This document shows positions 29,776-39,418 of a stretch of 64,000 nt of DNA, one piece after another. How positions within the stretch are numbered: position 1 is the stretch's first letter; each line of letters begins with the position of its first letter. Location: the NCBI GenBank assembly GCA_965261695.1, contig OZ253474.1:2108001-2172000 (forward strand), given 5' to 3'. The position numbers were made by a program, and so were the translations under genes. Source of the stretch: Bin5 sp965261695. Its GTDB lineage: Bacteria > Chloroflexota > Anaerolineae > Caldilineales > Caldilineaceae. Below the pieces are notes generated by a model. It was not told the DNA's origin. It made no database searches and saw only the letters and a program-made list of their open reading frames with translations.

Positions 29776-29817
29776 AACAAAAAAGCAGGAAGAACGCTAA
29801 CGCATTCCTCCTGCTTT
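29776..29817 (-). terminator. Rho-independent terminator downstream of the Uma2-family gene
   Basis: The stem is AAAGCAGGA (29782-29790) with TCCTGCTTT (29809-29817), a perfect 9-bp pairing. Reading on the minus strand it is followed by a T run. It ends transcription of the Uma2-family gene before tgt. Confidence 0.85.
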
Positions 29818-29915
29818 GTCAAAGCAACTGCCCCTTCGCCGCGCCAGGCTTGCGCGTCCCGACGCTGGCCGCGTTGCCGTTGAGACGTATTGTCAACGAC
29901 GAACAGAGTCCGTAT

Positions 29916-30896
29916 TCAAGAGCGCTGTTGGCGCAGGCGGGCCACTTCGGCTTTCAATACTTCCAGCTCCTCCTCGGCAGCGCGCCGGGCGGTCGCTTCG
30001 GCGGCAGCACGCTGCGCTTCGACTTCGGCACGCAGTGCTTCCGAGTTGGCACGCGCCTCCTCTTGTTCGGCTCTGGTCTCAGCGACCTGCAGATCAGGAA
30101 TGACATATCGCGCATAGATCTCGTCCCGAGCCAGCTCGGTTCGCGGCGGCTGTCGCAGCAGGTCGTCGCGCCGGAACTGAAGACCGGGCAAAACCTGTGA
30201 ACAAATAATCCCTTCCCCGTCCGGCTCGATCTCCGCGTAGCTTCCGGCGGCGTCAAGACGGTAAGAGTGCATGTTGCGATCTTTGGGGTCGAGTATGATG
30301 TACTCCTTCACCCCGGCGCGGGCATAGCCTTCCTTCTTCTCTTCCGTATCCCGCCGCACCTCCGCCGATGTCGAATCGGACAGCTGCTCGACGATCATGT
30401 CGCATATCCCGGCATAAGAGCGCTGCTCTATCTCGCCCCAAGGCGCAGGATTGTCGTCCAGGATGACGCCGATGTCCGGCTTGAATACCACCTCCCATTT
30501 CCCCGACGGCATCTTCTCATCAGGAACGGACATGTAGGCGCCGGTCTCCAGGCATAGTATTTTTGCAGTCGGGTTCACTTCAAGATAGCAGTCCAGGAGG
30601 CCAATAAACCAGCGATACTGCTTGGTCTGTGGATAATTGGACGGGGGTTTGGCCTCCAGGATGCCGTTGTTCCATTCGTAGCTGACGTCGATATGCGGGT
30701 GGGGGCGTTCATACCACTTTCCCCAGTCCTCTTCCAGGGTAACGCGCAGACCATCGGCCGGCGCCCAGTTTTCGATGCCCCCCTGCTCAGAAGGCGCGCC
30801 GGCGTTCACCTGTCCGTCGGACAGCGCGGCGCCGTTCGATTGGCGCGGCTTTGCCTGCTTCTGTGGTATGTCGCGCACCTTTTCTTCGGAGTCCAC
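29916..30896 (-). CDS. Uma2-family (DUF820) putative nuclease with C-terminal coiled coil
   Basis: A 326-aa protein. The central part has the PD-(D/E)xK-like core of the Uma2 family: FKPDIGVILDD, then DTEEKKEGYARAGVKEYIILDP. The last 80 residues (AETRAEQEEARANSEALRAE onward) form a highly charged, Ala-rich coiled coil. The GTG start at 30896 follows a strong AGGAGG by a few bases. The longer frame to 31013 lacks such a site and overlaps the recA end region. Uma2 proteins are abundant in Cyanobacteria and Chloroflexota, but their cellular role is poorly known. Confidence 0.85.
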   Translation of the reverse strand: MDSEEKVRDIPQKQAKPRQSNGAALSDGQVNAGAPSEQGGIENWAPADGLRVTLEEDWGKWYERPHPHIDVSYEWNNGILEAKPPSNYPQTKQYRWFIGLLDCYLEVNPTAKILCLETGAYMSVPDEKMPSGKWEVVFKPDIGVILDDNPAPWGEIEQRSYAGICDMIVEQLSDSTSAEVRRDTEEKKEGYARAGVKEYIILDPKDRNMHSYRLDAAGSYAEIEPDGEGIICSQVLPGLQFRRDDLLRQPPRTELARDEIYARYVIPDLQVAETRAEQEEARANSEALRAEVEAQRAAAEATARRAAEEELEVLKAEVARLRQQRS

Positions 30897-31018
30897 AGCC
30901 CCTCCTCTGCGCAAGCGCCGACCTGCGCGCGGAACAACCCTCTGCGGAGATTCTACCACTCTGCGCAAGGTTGCCGCAACCGCCGGGCCCGTCTTCCCTT
31001 GCGCGATACGCATTGCTG

Positions 31019-32122
<1,104 letters not shown>

Positions 32123-32223
32123 TTTGCTCCTTTGCCTTCTGGCTTCGATATGTTTGGCGTCATCATGTGCGCACCTGCTCGCAAAAATCGCACATGGAAT
32201 CCCAGCGGAAATTGGTGCATTTC

Positions 32224-32253
32224 ATGATAGAACATATGTTCATAATCCGTCAA
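32224..32253 (-). promoter_or_regulatory. recA promoter with embedded LexA (SOS) operator
   Basis: On the minus strand TTGACG (32253-32248), an 18-bp spacer and TATCAT (32229-32224). The spacer holds GAACATATGTTC (32230-32241), a perfect palindrome of the Bacillus-type SOS box. LexA bound there would cover both promoter elements. Confidence 0.88.
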
Positions 32254-32506
32254 ACTACACATCCCGCCGCGCGGCACATCCCCAAAATGCCCCGCGCTTC
32301 TGCCCAACCGCCGGTCCGCCAAAACGCAGACGGCAACCCTGGAATCGACCCATCGTTTGTCATCCTGTAAGTCCCCCTGTCCAGAGGTTCCTGATCCGGA
32401 CGATGCACTCCACACCCCAAACCCGGACGACGCTGGTGGCGCCATACGCGATACGCACCCGCCACAACATCACGTTTGCAATTCTGTTTCTTTCACTATC
32501 CTATTC

Positions 32507-32536
32507 TTGTCTTTTCGCGGCATCAACGTCTATAAT
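32507..32536 (+). promoter_or_regulatory. Sigma70-like promoter in the recA upstream gap
   Basis: TTGTCT at 32507-32512, an 18-bp spacer and TATAAT at 32531-32536, reading toward the small hypothetical gene. The surrounding 32123-32697 gap (about 575 bp) otherwise shows only the recA control region. Confidence 0.6.
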
Positions 32537-32697
32537 CCTGACGCGGCTTCCAAACCTCCCATTCGGACGACAAATTTCAGCGACTTCAAACGTGTCTGCA
32601 CAAAGCTCCTGCAAGCGCTCTATGTAAGCGCATGGAACCTGGCTTCAAAACCGGCGCCGCAGTCGCGCCCAACCGTAACGAGCCATTTGGACCTGGT

Positions 32698-33054
32698 ATG
32701 AGCGTAAATCGTCGCAAACTGAACAGAGCCTGGGAAACCCTGCGATCCCTGCCGATCCCTGCAATAGGCTCCGATCGTCTGGTCGATCTGCACGATGACC
32801 TTCTGCATTACGATACGGTCATCGCGCAGGAGATGCGGGAGTACCTGCGGGGCCGTGTGATCAACCGAATCCGCGTGCGGATCGACTGGGAGTTGGAGGA
32901 GACGCTGCGGTCGTTCAAACCCCAATCCTCAGCGGAGATGGAATGTCGGCGGGAGTTGCTGCGCTACAAGCGGCGCATCGATGACGTGGTGCGCCAACTG
33001 CTCCACGGCCAGCCGGACGATCCGGACCAGGCAGAAGAGCCCCCGCTCCAATAG
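32698..33054 (+). CDS. Small hypothetical helical protein
   Basis: A protein of about 118 aa that I do not recognise. It opens MSVNRRKLNRAWETLRSLP, is rich in Arg, Glu and Leu, and would be mostly helical (DLHDDLLHYDTVIAQEMREY, SAEMECRRELLRYKRRIDDV). There is no signal or membrane segment. An in-frame ATG at 32632 would add 22 residues, and no ribosome site clearly decides between them. A plausible promoter lies 160 bases upstream. It is divergent from recA and convergent with the EamA transporter. Confidence 0.55.
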   Translation: MSVNRRKLNRAWETLRSLPIPAIGSDRLVDLHDDLLHYDTVIAQEMREYLRGRVINRIRVRIDWELEETLRSFKPQSSAEMECRRELLRYKRRIDDVVRQLLHGQPDDPDQAEEPPLQ

Positions 33055-33209
33055 CGGTGCCGCGCGCCTCGCCTACAACCTGCTAACCCGAAAGCCCCAG
33101 CAGGAGTTCATCCACCTTTGTCCGACGCGGCGCCAGCCGCGCGATCCCGGCCCGCAGCGTTCCCAGTGGCTGTGCGGCTCCAATTGGGACCCACGGCAAC
33201 CGCGCCTGA

Positions 33210-34142
33210 CTATATGAGCACCATCAGGATGCCGCCGATGGTGATAAGCCCGCCAACGATGCTTTCGAGAGAAGGGATCTCCCGCAGCAGGAGCGCGCCC
33301 AGCAGCACGCCGCCCAGCACCTCCTGCGTGGCGATGAGATTGACGTAGGTGGCGTTCACCCGCCGCAGCGCCGCGTTGTAGAGGGTATGGCCGCACGCCA
33401 GCGGGAACACACCCAGGCCGACGATGCTGGCGACAGCGGGCCAATTGTAGCTGCCGGGCGCATGGGCGGCAGCCGCCGCCGGTAGCAACCAGAGCGCAGC
33501 CAGAATGTACACGGAACTGGCATACACCAGCAGCGGATATCGCTCGCGCTGGCTGCGGCCGACAATGCTGTAGATAGCGTAGGTGACGGCGCTGCCCAAC
33601 GCCAGCAGATCACCCAGCAACGTGCGCAGGGTGAAGTTGTAGGATGCGTTACCGCTTTGCGTGAGCGCCTTTAGCGGCTCGAACCCGGACAGGATGGCCA
33701 CGCCCAGGACGGCCGCGACGATGCCCAACCACTTGCGCAACGAGAGCGGTTCACCGAGCACGAGGCGCGACAGCAGCGCCACCCAGACCGGCGCCGTATA
33801 CATGATCGCCAGGCTGTGGGCAATGGTTGTGAATTCCAGCGAGTAGGCGTAGAAGAAGAAGTGCAGTGCGGCGACCAACCCGAAGAGCGCAAAACGGGGC
33901 CAGTCGGAACGGCCCGGCAGCATGGCCCGGAAAGCGCCCCGCCCGCCAGGTGCGCGCGCCGCAACCCGGTCACGCAACAAAACGACCGCCAACACCGCAA
34001 TGCCGGCCACCAGGAGACGCCCGCTTGCAATCTCAATCGATGACACCGAACGGGCGGCCCACCGTATCAGCACCGGGCTGGTGCTGAAAAAGAGAACGGC
34101 AATCGCAACCAGCGCCAGACCGCGACGTTCCTCGACTGTCAC
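33210..34142 (-). CDS. EamA/DMT-family transporter
   Basis: A 310-aa membrane protein with about ten hydrophobic segments in two EamA halves. The first half has LVAIAVLFFSTSPVLIRWAA and AHSLAIMYTAPVWVALLSRL. The second has LLALGSAVTYAIYSIVGRSQ, LACGHTLYNAALRRVNATYV and the C-terminal GGVLLGALLLREIPS. These fit drug/metabolite exporters of the YdcZ/RhaT superfamily. A GTG start at 34142 gives the normal family length. The long upstream extension is Arg-rich and overlaps the 41-aa gene. Substrate unknown. Confidence 0.83.
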   Translation of the reverse strand: MTVEERRGLALVAIAVLFFSTSPVLIRWAARSVSSIEIASGRLLVAGIAVLAVVLLRDRVAARAPGGRGAFRAMLPGRSDWPRFALFGLVAALHFFFYAYSLEFTTIAHSLAIMYTAPVWVALLSRLVLGEPLSLRKWLGIVAAVLGVAILSGFEPLKALTQSGNASYNFTLRTLLGDLLALGSAVTYAIYSIVGRSQRERYPLLVYASSVYILAALWLLPAAAAAHAPGSYNWPAVASIVGLGVFPLACGHTLYNAALRRVNATYVNLIATQEVLGGVLLGALLLREIPSLESIVGGLITIGGILMVLI

Positions 34143-34273
34143 AACATCCGTCCAAAATTTGCACGCAAGACGCCGGCACGCCCGGGCCGGGGCGATCCCC
34201 CGCGGCACTTTGCGTCTACTTGCGCAAGAAGCCCGCGCGCGCCGGCGCTGGGGATTGCCCCTTGGGAGACTCT

Positions 34274-34399
34274 CTAAGCGGGCGTAAGCGCCACGCTGAC
34301 CAGGCCCAACACCATGGCGAGCGCAATCAGCAGGCTGAGGAAGTAGAATATCTTTTCGTTGCGGCTCAAGCGGCGGCGCCTGCCTCGTCTGCGGCTCAT
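34274..34399 (-). CDS. 41-aa single-span membrane protein
   Basis: A short gene reading MSRRRGRRRRLSRNEKIFYF, then a hydrophobic helix of about 20 residues (LSLLIALAMVLGLVSVALTP), ending at TAG. The very basic N terminus followed by one membrane helix predicts an inner-membrane protein with its N terminus inside. A GGGG about 9 bases upstream is a weak ribosome site. It lies between the DUF2142 gene and the EamA transporter on their strand. Function is not known. Chance in a high-GC region cannot be excluded, but the codon pattern and charge profile look real. Confidence 0.5.
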   Translation of the reverse strand: MSRRRGRRRRLSRNEKIFYFLSLLIALAMVLGLVSVALTPA

Positions 34400-34449
34400 G
34401 CACCCGTCCCCTTCCGACCGTGATTCATCGGTTTCATGCGATAGAGATG

Positions 34450-34481
34450 ATTCACATCATCATAGTCAAAATCATGTGAAT
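34450..34481. repeat. Inverted repeat and degenerate direct repeat before the 41-aa gene
   Basis: ATTCACAT (34450-34457) and ATGTGAAT (34474-34481) pair perfectly. CATCATAGTC occurs here and again at about 34497, followed by similar AAATC..TGTGAAT tails. There is no T run, so it is more likely an operator than a terminator. Confidence 0.45.
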
Positions 34482-34557
34482 TAGATCACTTTCCCGCATC
34501 ATAGTCGAAATCGGCCTGTGAATCAAAGTATAAGCGGGCTTGCGTCGGCTGCGGCCC

Positions 34558-36825
34558 TCAATCGATCCGCAGCGGGCCGAGCAGCAGCCGGTCCTCCTCC
34601 GCCGGGTTGATCCTGTCCAGCACGCGCAGGCGTCGGAAGTCAGGCCGGGTGTACAGGCCGATCTCGATCTGGTAAAGACCGTATGGCGGGCGGGAAGGAA
34701 CGGTGAAGGCATGGACCGTCTGAACAGTTTCGCCCACGGCCCAGCCCTCCGTCGGTGGTGTCGGTTTCAAATCGGCGCCGCCGTACATCTCAAAGCCATC
34801 GGTCAGCAGATGCGCGAAGACGGTATACGACTCGGCCACCGGCCCTGAGGCAGTCCAGTACAAGGTTACTGTCATCTCCTCGCCACGGACCGGAAGGCGC
34901 GTGCTGAATTGGTAGCCAGTGAGGGTGATATTGTCGGCGAAACGGACACGGAGGGGAACGGGAAGGTCCGGGTTTCCGCCGGGAGAGGCTATGTCCAAAA
35001 CGCCGAACGAAAAGTCGTAACTACCGTTGTCGCGGGGCAGGCGCGCGCCTGTCCGGTGGTTGTAAAAGCCGATCCGCCAGCGTCCCCGGTTGGGTGCATA
35101 GACTGATTCGGGAATCGGGACCGAGTAGTTGTCGTCCAGAAGTCCCCAGTTCCAGCCGCTGGTCGGGCGCAGACCGCCGCCCGGCATTGTGTCCAGTTGC
35201 GCCACGATCAGTCCTGCTTCGTCTACGAGATGGAGATATAATGACCAGTCGTCGGCTATGGCGCCGCCGCTCAAAAAGACCAGTTCCACCTGTACATCTT
35301 CGCCGGGCAGAACCGAATTGGTTGACGTCTTAACGTCCAATAGCTCGATGCGCGAAGGTCCCTCCCCAAATATGGCATAGGGAACTAATTCCAATGAGAG
35401 ACGTTCAAGATCACGCTTGTCAGGAAGCGGCATAGGCGGAGGTTTGTAGGCTGGGTAGATCAGGACGAAAGGCGTAACCACGGTCAGCAGGCCGAGGGCG
35501 CAGGTGACTCCACGTCCGATTCGCTGGCCATACCTGCCCCACCCCGCCCAGCCCAGCCCCCACAACAGTCCCAGGACCGGCAGCGCGGCAAAGAAGTACC
35601 GTCCCTGGGCAGCCGGTGCCACGCGCATAAAGCGCAACCAGGAGATCGTAAGGACGAACAGCCACAGCAGCAGGAAGGTATATGGCGCGAGTGTTGCCCG
35701 CCTGACGCGTCGTGCGCAACGCACCGAATAGGCCAACAGTCCGGCCGCGACGACAATGGCGACCACGCGCAACGCCAGGTACAGCCACACCGGATAGGGC
35801 AAATTCAGCCAGCCGAACAGCCCCCAGAAAGAACGCTCCAGCCCCCCCAACTCGCTCATAATCTGCACCGGCCCCGCCGGGATGCCCCGGAGCAGGATAT
35901 TCGCCTCCCACATCTCCCAGGCCAGGAGATCGCCGTAGAGCCTCCAGTTGCGCACATACCACCAACCGGCGATCAGGAGCGCCGGCACTGCCGTCCACAG
36001 GGCAGCATCAAGAATCAGCCGAACGCTGCAGCTGCGCCAGGCCAGCCACACAATCGCCAGGCCGGCCACGCCCACCAGTCCCAGCCCACTCAGCTTGGAG
36101 AGCAGCGCCAGGCCGAGAAGAGCGCCAAGTTTCAGCAGGCGGGTTCGATTTGGCCGGCCTCCCTCAACCAACAGCGCGGTCAACTGCCACAGGACAAGCG
36201 CCGCGGTTGCGTTGACGGCATTGTCGTTGCTGACGGAACTGCTGATGAAGACAAATTGAGGCAGAAAGGCCGCGAATGCCGATCCGAGCAGCGCATCCTC
36301 CGGCGGCAGAAGCAGGCGCAGCGTGCGGTAGACCGCGTAGACCGCCGCCGCGCCCAGGAAAACGGAGAAGAGGCGGGCGACGTGCAGCGCCAGGATCGAA
36401 CGGCGCCACGGGAAGCGCTCCGCCTGCCGCTGGTGGAGCAGATAGTTGCGGTTGATGGTGGCGCCGGGTTCGCCGATGGCGCGGTGGGGGTTGACGCGCG
36501 CGAAAATTTCAGGGAAGTCGGACTGGTCGATCAGCGCGGTGAGCAGCGCCGCGCCCATGTAGTAGCCCGGCGCCTGCGTCCCCTGCTGCCGCCACAGGGC
36601 CTGCGTTTTCGGCTCCGCCACCGGCAGCGCCCGCTGCGTCACCAGGTGTTGTACAAACGCATGATGCCAGATTTCGTCAGGCGCTTCGAATGGCGGGACG
36701 ATAAAACTGAAAAGGGCGGCAAGAAAGACGAAAATCGCCAGCAGAGTGCGAATCGTGGGTCGAAAAACGAGGCGAGAAGGAGAAGCAGCTTGCCGCGCTC
36801 CTCCCCCTTCACTGGGGTGGGACAT
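34558..36825 (-). CDS. DUF2142/GT39-like polytopic membrane protein
   Basis: A 755-aa protein. The N-terminal ~480 residues hold ten or more membrane spans, with FEAPDEIWHHAFVQHL early on, an acidic motif like the GT-C fold glycosyltransferases. SSSVSNDNAVNATAALVLWQ and RNWRLYGDLLAWEMWEANIL are conserved loop segments of the DUF2142 group. The C-terminal ~270 residues form two beta-rich extracytoplasmic domains (VQVELVFLSGG, VTLYWTASGPV, QTVHAFTVPSRPPYGLYQIE). It starts directly after the TAA of the upstream GT2 gene, so the two form an operon. A role in transferring a lipid-linked sugar is likely but unproven. Confidence 0.82.
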   Translation of the reverse strand: MSHPSEGGGARQAASPSRLVFRPTIRTLLAIFVFLAALFSFIVPPFEAPDEIWHHAFVQHLVTQRALPVAEPKTQALWRQQGTQAPGYYMGAALLTALIDQSDFPEIFARVNPHRAIGEPGATINRNYLLHQRQAERFPWRRSILALHVARLFSVFLGAAAVYAVYRTLRLLLPPEDALLGSAFAAFLPQFVFISSSVSNDNAVNATAALVLWQLTALLVEGGRPNRTRLLKLGALLGLALLSKLSGLGLVGVAGLAIVWLAWRSCSVRLILDAALWTAVPALLIAGWWYVRNWRLYGDLLAWEMWEANILLRGIPAGPVQIMSELGGLERSFWGLFGWLNLPYPVWLYLALRVVAIVVAAGLLAYSVRCARRVRRATLAPYTFLLLWLFVLTISWLRFMRVAPAAQGRYFFAALPVLGLLWGLGWAGWGRYGQRIGRGVTCALGLLTVVTPFVLIYPAYKPPPMPLPDKRDLERLSLELVPYAIFGEGPSRIELLDVKTSTNSVLPGEDVQVELVFLSGGAIADDWSLYLHLVDEAGLIVAQLDTMPGGGLRPTSGWNWGLLDDNYSVPIPESVYAPNRGRWRIGFYNHRTGARLPRDNGSYDFSFGVLDIASPGGNPDLPVPLRVRFADNITLTGYQFSTRLPVRGEEMTVTLYWTASGPVAESYTVFAHLLTDGFEMYGGADLKPTPPTEGWAVGETVQTVHAFTVPSRPPYGLYQIEIGLYTRPDFRRLRVLDRINPAEEDRLLLGPLRID

Positions 36826-37752
36826 TTACCTGGGTTCGGCCTTCCGTAGCTGCCCTCCAGCCTCGGACACCTTGGAAGCTCCGGGGGCGCTCTCCTCCTT
36901 CGCTTCTCGACAATCCGCAAGGGGCGGACGCGTGGGCAAGTCGTCGGGTTTGCCGCTCCGCCCTGTGCCCTCAATCTCTGTACCCCGCTTTGGCGGCCGC
37001 CAGATGAAAAGATAGTAGAGCCAGTTTCTGATATGTTGGGGCCAGATGTCCAGAACGCGAAAGTTGGACTCACCATTCGAGCGCACATACTCGTGGGTCG
37101 CCACTTCACAGATGCGGAACCCTCTGCGCACGGTCTTGATGATCATCTCCTGCTCAATCGTGAAAATATCCGATTCCAGAGCCAGTCCGCGCGCAAAGTC
37201 CGCCCGAATCGCCCGCAAACCGTTCTGCGAGTCGGTCAGCCGCACGCCTTGACTGTAGTTGATACTGAGGGTGATGACCTGGCTGCCGAAGAGGCGCACG
37301 AACTGATTGATGGTGGCGTGCAACTCGTCGCTCCCCCCCAACATGCGCGAACCGGATACGTGGTCGGCCTTGCCTTCGATGATCGGCTGGACGAGCGCCG
37401 GAATATCCCTGGGATCGTGGGAACCGTCCGCGTCGATAAAGACGAGAATGTCGCCGCTGGCTTGGGCGATGCCGACGCGCAGGGCGTCCCCCTTGCCTTT
37501 GCCGTTATCCAGCAGCACGGTCGCGCCCAGTTCGGCGGCGATGGCGCGCGTACCGTCGCTGCTGTGGCCGTCGACCACCAGCAGTTCATCGGCATACGGC
37601 GCGGCCCATTCCAGCACCGGACGAATGTTGCGCGCCTCGTTGCGACAAGGCACGATTACCGAAATCCGAACCTCGCGCCCATCAGGCCCCAGGCGGTTGA
37701 TGGCCGCGGGCCGGTCGGGTTGCGTGTACCAGTTGGGCAGAATATCTGTCAC
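36826..37752 (-). CDS. Family 2 glycosyltransferase, dolichol-phosphate-mannose-synthase-like
   Basis: A 308-aa cytoplasmic enzyme of the GT2 family, likely making a polyprenyl-phosphate sugar donor. Key blocks: ISVIVPCRNEARNIRPVLEW, LLVVDGHSSDGTRAIAAELG, KGKGDALRVGIAQASGDILV, the metal site FIDADGSHDPRD, VSGSRMLGGSDELHATINQF and LTDSQNGLRAIRAD. There is no C-terminal membrane anchor. The tail after residue 255 is Pro/Gly/Arg-rich and probably disordered. Its product would supply the adjoining DUF2142 protein, whose start codon follows the stop without a gap. Confidence 0.9.
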   Translation of the reverse strand: MTDILPNWYTQPDRPAAINRLGPDGREVRISVIVPCRNEARNIRPVLEWAAPYADELLVVDGHSSDGTRAIAAELGATVLLDNGKGKGDALRVGIAQASGDILVFIDADGSHDPRDIPALVQPIIEGKADHVSGSRMLGGSDELHATINQFVRLFGSQVITLSINYSQGVRLTDSQNGLRAIRADFARGLALESDIFTIEQEMIIKTVRRGFRICEVATHEYVRSNGESNFRVLDIWPQHIRNWLYYLFIWRPPKRGTEIEGTGRSGKPDDLPTRPPLADCREAKEESAPGASKVSEAGGQLRKAEPR

Positions 37753-38108
37753 AGATCGTCTCAGGAAAACGGGCGGATTGTATGGCTTGCCTGCAAGGGC
37801 CCGCAGATGTGGCGTCGCCGCAGGCCAAACCCTGCGGTTGCGCCGGCGATTTGGCGCTTGCCAAGGCGGACAATCAGTTTCCGCTCGACTCGCCCCAATC
37901 CTGGCACTACTTTATCAGCATTCAATATCCATGCCAAACCTCGCGGACTGTCCACCGGAATTGACCGCCGACGGGGGATGCAGTAGAGTGCGAGGGAGTC
38001 GACACCTCAATGGTTAGTGCCCGGTACGGAAGGCTGATGACTGGCCACTGCTTTACCGGATCGGACGACTATACAGACGAGACGCGCTCTGGGTCCCGGA
38101 CATCAACC
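37753..38108. other. Intergenic gap of 356 bp
   Basis: It lies between the GT2 gene and mazG. It contains one copy of the 37-bp dispersed repeat (37794-37830). No coding sequence resembling the missing first half of the MazG methylase domain was recognised here. Confidence 0.5.
37794..37830 (-). repeat. Dispersed 37-bp intergenic repeat, copy 2
   Basis: It reads on the minus strand as GTTTGGCCTGCGGCGACGCC onward and matches 24272-24308 with four mismatches. It sits next to the GT2 start. Similarity may extend a little past both ends. Confidence 0.6.
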
Positions 38109-39110
38109 ATGACGACCTTCGACACAATCGGAGCCGCGGCAGCGGCAGCGCAGATCGTCGGCATTGACCCGCATGATGGCGTGCAGATCATCGGTGCCGT
38201 ACGCCTGACCGCCCGCCATCATCCCCCCCTTGACTTGGGGCTGCCCGCGCTGGTGTTCGGCATCGCCGATCCCCCGACTGCGCTGGCTGTCCGCGACGTA
38301 CTGCGTAATGCCTACCCGGACGACCACCCACTGCAACTCATCAACCCGACCGGCAATCTCTCCGGCTCTGCGCGCTCGCTGCCGCTGGCCGAGCTTCCGG
38401 CGCAGGCCGACATTGCCGACGGCGTCTGCCTCTACCTGCCCCCCCTGCCCCACAGCAGCTATGCCGATCTGCAGGAGGTGGTGGCCCACCTGCGCGCACC
38501 CTACGGCTGCCCCTGGGATCGGGAACAGACGCTCGCCAGCACGCGCGCCTTTCTGCTCGACGAGGTAGCCGAGGCGCTGGAAGCGATGGACGCCCACGAT
38601 GACCCACATATCGCCGAGGAACTGGGCGATGTGCTGGGCATAGTCGCCATGATCGCGCAGATCGCCACCGAAGAGCGCCGCTTTCAGATGGCCGACGCGG
38701 TGCGCCTGAGCGTCGAAAAACTCATCCGCCGCCATCCACACGTCTTCGGCGAAGATGAGATCGACGATCTGGAGCAGCTTTACAAACGCTGGGAAGAAAT
38801 CAAAGCGGAGGAACGGGCGGCTCAGAACAAACCGGCGCGTCGCCCACTGGATGCCGTGCCGGCCGCGCTGCCGGCCCTGCGCAAAGCCGGGGAAATGCAA
38901 TCAAAGGCCGACAAAGCCGGTCTCCTCGACCGCTCCGCGCTGGCGCAGAGTGAGCCGGAACTGGCGCGCCTCTTGCCGGAGGGCAGCGGCGAGCATGCGC
39001 TGGGGCTGCTGCTGTGGCGGCTGGTCGCCCTGTCCAGCGCACGCGGGCTGGACGCGGAAGACGCTCTGCGCGCCTTCGTCGGGCGCTGGCGCGCGCAGGC
39101 CACGGAGTGA
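38109..39110 (+). CDS. mazG: MazG-family nucleoside triphosphate pyrophosphohydrolase, N-terminally shortened
   Basis: A 333-aa protein. The MazG domain is clear: LRAPYGCPWDREQTLASTRA, then LLDEVAEALEAM and HIAEELGDVLGIVAMIAQ, with the E-E-x-x-E and E-x-x-D metal-binding pattern. It would hydrolyse (d)NTPs to monophosphates. The first ~115 residues (QIVGIDPHDGVQIIGAVRLT, HPPLDLGLPALVFGIADPPT) resemble only the second half of the tetrapyrrole-methylase-like domain found in YabN-type fusions. The SAM-binding first half is absent. The C-terminal helical part (LDRSALAQSEPELARLLPEG) is complete. The start at 38109 has no clear ribosome site. Confidence 0.87.
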   Translation: MTTFDTIGAAAAAAQIVGIDPHDGVQIIGAVRLTARHHPPLDLGLPALVFGIADPPTALAVRDVLRNAYPDDHPLQLINPTGNLSGSARSLPLAELPAQADIADGVCLYLPPLPHSSYADLQEVVAHLRAPYGCPWDREQTLASTRAFLLDEVAEALEAMDAHDDPHIAEELGDVLGIVAMIAQIATEERRFQMADAVRLSVEKLIRRHPHVFGEDEIDDLEQLYKRWEEIKAEERAAQNKPARRPLDAVPAALPALRKAGEMQSKADKAGLLDRSALAQSEPELARLLPEGSGEHALGLLLWRLVALSSARGLDAEDALRAFVGRWRAQATE

Positions 39111-39134
39111 TGCGCGCCGTTTCCCCCATGCTTT

Positions 39135-39163
39135 TTCGCATCAGGCGCCGGACATGCTATACT
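39135..39163 (+). promoter_or_regulatory. Promoter of tRNA-Arg
   Basis: TTCGCA at 39135-39140, a 17-bp spacer, and an extended -10 TGCTATACT ending at 39163. The predicted start is about 9 bases before the tRNA. Confidence 0.65.
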
Positions 39164-39178
39164 CTGGCGTGCAAATTC

Positions 39179-39252
39179 GCCCCGGTAGCTCAGTGGATCA
39201 GAGCATCTGACTTCGGATCAGAGGGTCGTGGGTTCGAATCCTACCCGGGGTG
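39179..39252 (+). tRNA. tRNA-Arg (anticodon TCG)
   Basis: A 74-nt cloverleaf. The acceptor stem GCCCCGG pairs with CCGGGGT (one G-U). The D arm holds AGCTCAGTGGATCAGAGC. The anticodon stem TCTGA/TCAGA encloses CTTCGGA, giving anticodon TCG, which reads CGA. The T arm is GTGGG-TTCGAAT-CCTAC. CCA is not encoded. Confidence 0.95.
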
Positions 39253-39302
39253 CTCACGTTGGAGGCCTGTCCGAGGCCGCCTGCGCGCCGTTGCGCTGAA
39301 AC

Positions 39303-39351
39303 GACCGCCCTCTCTCGCGACCAGGTTGGAACTGCGATGGAGAGGGCGGTC
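39303..39351. terminator. Terminator-like hairpin between tRNA-Arg and the convergent exoprotein gene
   Basis: GACCGCCCTCTC (39303-39314) and GAGAGGGCGGTC (39340-39351) form a perfect 12-bp stem with a 25-nt loop. T runs are short on both sides, so it may act as a bidirectional or factor-assisted terminator. Confidence 0.65.
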
Positions 39352-39418
39352 TTGCGTCTGCCCCTTCACCCACGCGCTGACCAACCTCCCTCCACCGGCA
39401 GCCATTGTGGACCGGCAG

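Noticed and set aside
29753..29822. Longer Tgt start at ATG 29822
   Set aside because: It would place the coding start in a strong terminator hairpin and add residues not typical of Tgt.
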